Shown here: in pieces, positions 5,045-6,638 of the stretch
Layout of the letters: each line of letters begins with the position of its first letter
How positions within the stretch are numbered: position 1 is the first letter of the stretch
Origin: SM23-62 sp964575235
GTDB taxonomy: Bacteria; Bacteroidota; Bacteroidia; Bacteroidales; SM23-62
NCBI GenBank assembly: GCA_964575235.1
Contig: CAZNQG010000145.1
Coordinates: 1 to 6,638, forward strand
Length of the DNA: 6,638 nucleotides
Direction: 5' to 3'
Notes under the pieces: model-generated
Told to the model about the DNA's origin: nothing
Databases searched by the model: none
Seen by the model: only the letters and a program-made list of their open reading frames with translations
Made by a program: the position numbers and the translations under genes

Positions 5045-5989
5045 TCATTCCAGCAATTCAAGGTCAACCTTTTTACCCGTCGAAGATATAAAATTCCCGG
5101 TAGCCAGGGGAATGGTCACCTCGCCCGTGCAATCGTCCGTGAAGTGATAGAATACCGTCCCGATCACAAGGTCATCCATGGATTCCTCCCCGGCTGTCTC
5201 AACACCGACCTCGCGCAGCAGGGCGTGTCCCTCAACGGGTGCCAGGATGCATTCGGGCCGGAGAACGGTTTCGATCATGGCGAGCTGGATGACCGAGGTA
5301 TTGCTGTATTTTTCTCCGGTCAGGACGGATACATCCTGCTCTCCCCCGATAAGGGTATAACTGTCGTCCAGGAAGTTTTCCCAGGTGCCGGCGGGATTCA
5401 CCTCGATGATCCAGGCATTCTGTTTGATAGCGGCCAGCTCGTTTTCTGGATTCGGGGCTTCTACACGCTCCAGATCGATTGCTATGTTGCCGGGCCCCAT
5501 ATGGAGGCTCAGTTCCACACTATCGCGTACGTGGATGTCCTGGCTGGCAAATACAGCCTTGACCCTGCCCCCCTCCTCAAGTACGGGCATGGTGTGAAGT
5601 TCGAGGATCCGTTCCACCTCACCGCCGGACTTTCCTTCGCAGATGTAGAAGATGCTGAGTATGGAGAAATCCTCATCGGCAGCGAAGGCAAGAACCAGGA
5701 CCTCCCGGCAGGATTCATCCTGGTAAGCGAGAGGGAATTCCTTCCCGGGGACGATCCGTATCAGGGAAAAGCCTTCCGCCAGGGAGATTTTCTCGTATGG
5801 GATGCTGTACCCCATCTGGTCGGCCATGGCGACCATGGCGAAATACCCGAGCGGAGTTGCCGTGCGCATGACCTCTGCAAGGGGTTCGACCGGTGCGGGG
5901 CGGAGGAAATCATCCAGCCGGTGGGACGGTTCGCAGGCATTCAGGAGCGCCAGGACCGCCAGGCACAGGTATACAGGGTATTTTTTCAT
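5045..5989 (-). CDS. Predicted lipoprotein of unknown function
   Basis: This 314-residue protein starts with a lipoprotein signal, MKKYPVYLCLAVLALLNAC, in which LNAC is the lipobox and Cys19 would be lipidated. The mature part is acidic and mixed alpha/beta: an early segment with YFAMVAMADQMGYSIPYEK, and a C-terminal segment with FYHFTDDCTGEVTIPLATG. I recognise no family. Mature cysteines are few and scattered. In-frame ATGs at 6010 and 6055 would add 7 or 22 residues in front of the signal, so ATG 5989, which starts directly at the signal peptide, is preferred. It is divergent from the XRE regulator across a 154-bp AT-rich region, and upstream of the AKR-like gene on the same strand. An in-frame opposite-strand ORF covers it but has no protein-like character. 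Confidence 0.8.
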   Translation of the reverse strand: MKKYPVYLCLAVLALLNACEPSHRLDDFLRPAPVEPLAEVMRTATPLGYFAMVAMADQMGYSIPYEKISLAEGFSLIRIVPGKEFPLAYQDESCREVLVLAFAADEDFSILSIFYICEGKSGGEVERILELHTMPVLEEGGRVKAVFASQDIHVRDSVELSLHMGPGNIAIDLERVEAPNPENELAAIKQNAWIIEVNPAGTWENFLDDSYTLIGGEQDVSVLTGEKYSNTSVIQLAMIETVLRPECILAPVEGHALLREVGVETAGEESMDDLVIGTVFYHFTDDCTGEVTIPLATGNFISSTGKKVDLELLE

Positions 5990-6036
5990 CGTAGTGCGGG
6001 ATTTTCCCATAACCGTAAATGTACGAAGAATGATGC

Positions 6037-6046
6037 ATACATGTAT
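6037..6046. promoter_or_regulatory. Palindrome ATACATGTAT, copy 2 (possible operator)
   Basis: It is identical to the palindrome at 1138-1147 and sits 48 bp before the lipoprotein start in the divergent region shared with the XRE gene. Together with ATGTA/TACAT copies at 6019, 6100, 6115 and 6136 it makes a cluster of half-sites. Function as an operator is inferred. Confidence 0.35.
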
Positions 6047-6091
6047 CCATGGCAAGAGCGCAAATTTTTTTAAATAATATGTAAAATATAC

Positions 6092-6122
6092 TTGACAAAA
6101 TGTATAATATATATTACATTTG
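6092..6122 (+). promoter_or_regulatory. Strong Bacteroidota promoter of the XRE gene with overlapping dyad operator
   Basis: TTG at 6092-6094 is followed after 20 nt by TACATTTG (6115-6122), an exact TAnnTTTG -7 box. Transcription would begin near 6128, leaving a leader of about 15 nt before ATG 6144. AAATGTA (6098-6104) and TACATTT (6115-6121) are perfect 7-bp inverted arms around a 10-bp AT spacer, so a dyad covers the spacer and -7 box. This is the position expected for autorepression by the XRE protein, which is inference. Confidence 0.65.
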
Positions 6123-6143
6123 TTGCGTTAAACTATACATATC

Positions 6144-6380
6144 ATGAAGCTTAACAACCACATCCGCCGACTTCGTTTCGAAAAAGGGGATATCTCACAG
6201 GAAGCCCTGGCAAGGGAGGTGGGGGTAACACGGCAGACCATCCACTCGATCGAGAAATGCAAGTTCATACCTTCCACCCTTCTTGCTTTCAAGCTGGCCG
6301 ATTACTTCGGGGTGAGGGTGGATGAAGTATTTTACATCACAGGATCATCAAAACATAACCATTATGGGAAAGCTGAATAA
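6144..6380 (+). CDS. XRE-family helix-turn-helix transcriptional regulator (small, YozG-like)
   Basis: This 78-residue protein is almost entirely one HTH_3 domain: IRRLRFEKGDISQEALAREV (7-26), turn GV, then the recognition helix TRQTIHSIEKCKFIP (29-43) and the closing helix TLLAFKLADYFGVRVDEVF (45-63). It resembles the small stand-alone regulators of about 70 residues that typically sit in operons with membrane proteins. It binds DNA as a dimer in known members. The promoter just upstream holds a dyad that could be its own operator. Its last 17 bp overlap the start of the next gene, indicating co-transcription and probable translational coupling. The effector signal is unknown. Confidence 0.92.
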   Translation: MKLNNHIRRLRFEKGDISQEALAREVGVTRQTIHSIEKCKFIPSTLLAFKLADYFGVRVDEVFYITGSSKHNHYGKAE

Positions 6381-6638
6381 AAAAACCGTTGCGGTTCTGA
6401 GCCTGGTCACCGGGATACTGGGTCTTGTATTCCTGGCCTGGCTGGTTTTTGACTATGCCATGTACAACCGTATGAAACCGCTTGTGCTGAATTTCGCCGA
6501 GCTGGGGAACCTGGAAAAGCTCAGTGAATACATCTGGTTCGGTTTCCTGCTGATGTTCCTGTACCACCTGCTGGCTGCCGGGACGCTGGTGGTCCAGATG
6601 CGCTATATCCGCAGGATCCGGCCCCTCAGTATTTTTGC
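6364..6638 (+). CDS. Membrane protein paired with XRE regulator (partial, cut by right edge)
   Basis: The first 91 residues are visible. Two membrane helices are clear: about 9-31 (VAVLSLVTGILGLVFLAWLV) and about 57-76 (YIWFGFLLMFLYHLLAAGTL). Between them is a polar segment containing RMKPLVLNFAELGNLEKLSE, and the second helix is followed by basic RYIRRIRP, suggesting a cytoplasmic loop. The ATG lies inside the end of the XRE gene (17-bp overlap), with no Shine-Dalgarno, so translation probably depends on the upstream gene. The layout recalls XRE plus DUF2975-like membrane pairs, but I do not see a diagnostic motif and do not assign the family. The rest lies outside the window. Confidence 0.8.
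   Translation, partial: MGKLNKKTVAVLSLVTGILGLVFLAWLVFDYAMYNRMKPLVLNFAELGNLEKLSEYIWFGFLLMFLYHLLAAGTLVVQMRYIRRIRPLSIF

Noticed and set aside
5144..6073. 309-codon plus-strand open frame opposite the lipoprotein gene
   Set aside because: Composition is unlike a protein family, there is no signal or motif, and the opposite strand has a proper lipobox signal peptide.
6092..6108. TTGACA...TATAAT as a sigma70 promoter of enteric type
   Set aside because: The spacer is only about 5 nt, far too short; the Bacteroidota TTG-N20-TACATTTG reading fits instead.

Overview
This window looks like a chromosomal segment of a Bacteroidota (Bacteroidales-like) bacterium of about 50% GC. Three things support this. 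There is a full-length DUF3078-type outer-membrane protein, a family largely confined to Bacteroidota. Upstream regions carry matches to the Bacteroidota promoter (TTTG or TTG, 19-21 nt, TAnnTTTG). Start codons are preceded by A-rich sequence rather than clear Shine-Dalgarno sites.

Layout. At the left edge (minus strand) a Tat-targeted, cysteine-rich DUF3795-type protein (550-1038) is followed by a LolD/MacB-type ABC ATPase cut by the window edge (1-466). On the plus strand come a 51-residue ORF whose N-terminal half resembles a double-glycine (GG) peptide leader (1170-1325) and the DUF3078 protein (1481-2380). Converging on these is a tightly packed minus-strand cluster: a C_GCAxxG_C_C family protein (3382-3813), a 65-residue coiled-coil/TM protein resembling the N-terminus of Bacteroidota MutS-like membrane ATPases (3182-3379), and an ICMT-like integral membrane methyltransferase (2475-3200). 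A small two-helix membrane protein (3915-4190, plus) shares its stop region with an aldo/keto reductase-fold protein that lacks the recognisable catalytic tetrad (4187-4993, minus). Behind the latter lies an unrecognised lipoprotein (5045-5989, minus). At the right edge an XRE-type regulator (6144-6380) overlaps a membrane protein cut by the window edge (6364 to end), driven by a clear promoter with an overlapping dyad.

Most of the window is ordinary accessory or housekeeping content. The points worth a second look are the candidate GG-leader peptide with its inverted repeats, the cluster of TACAT/ATGTA half-sites around the XRE promoter that recurs in the peptide/DUF3795 divergent region, the MutS-like N-terminal remnant between coupled genes, and the tetrad-less AKR. 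No RNA genes, CRISPR arrays, transposases or other mobile elements were seen.
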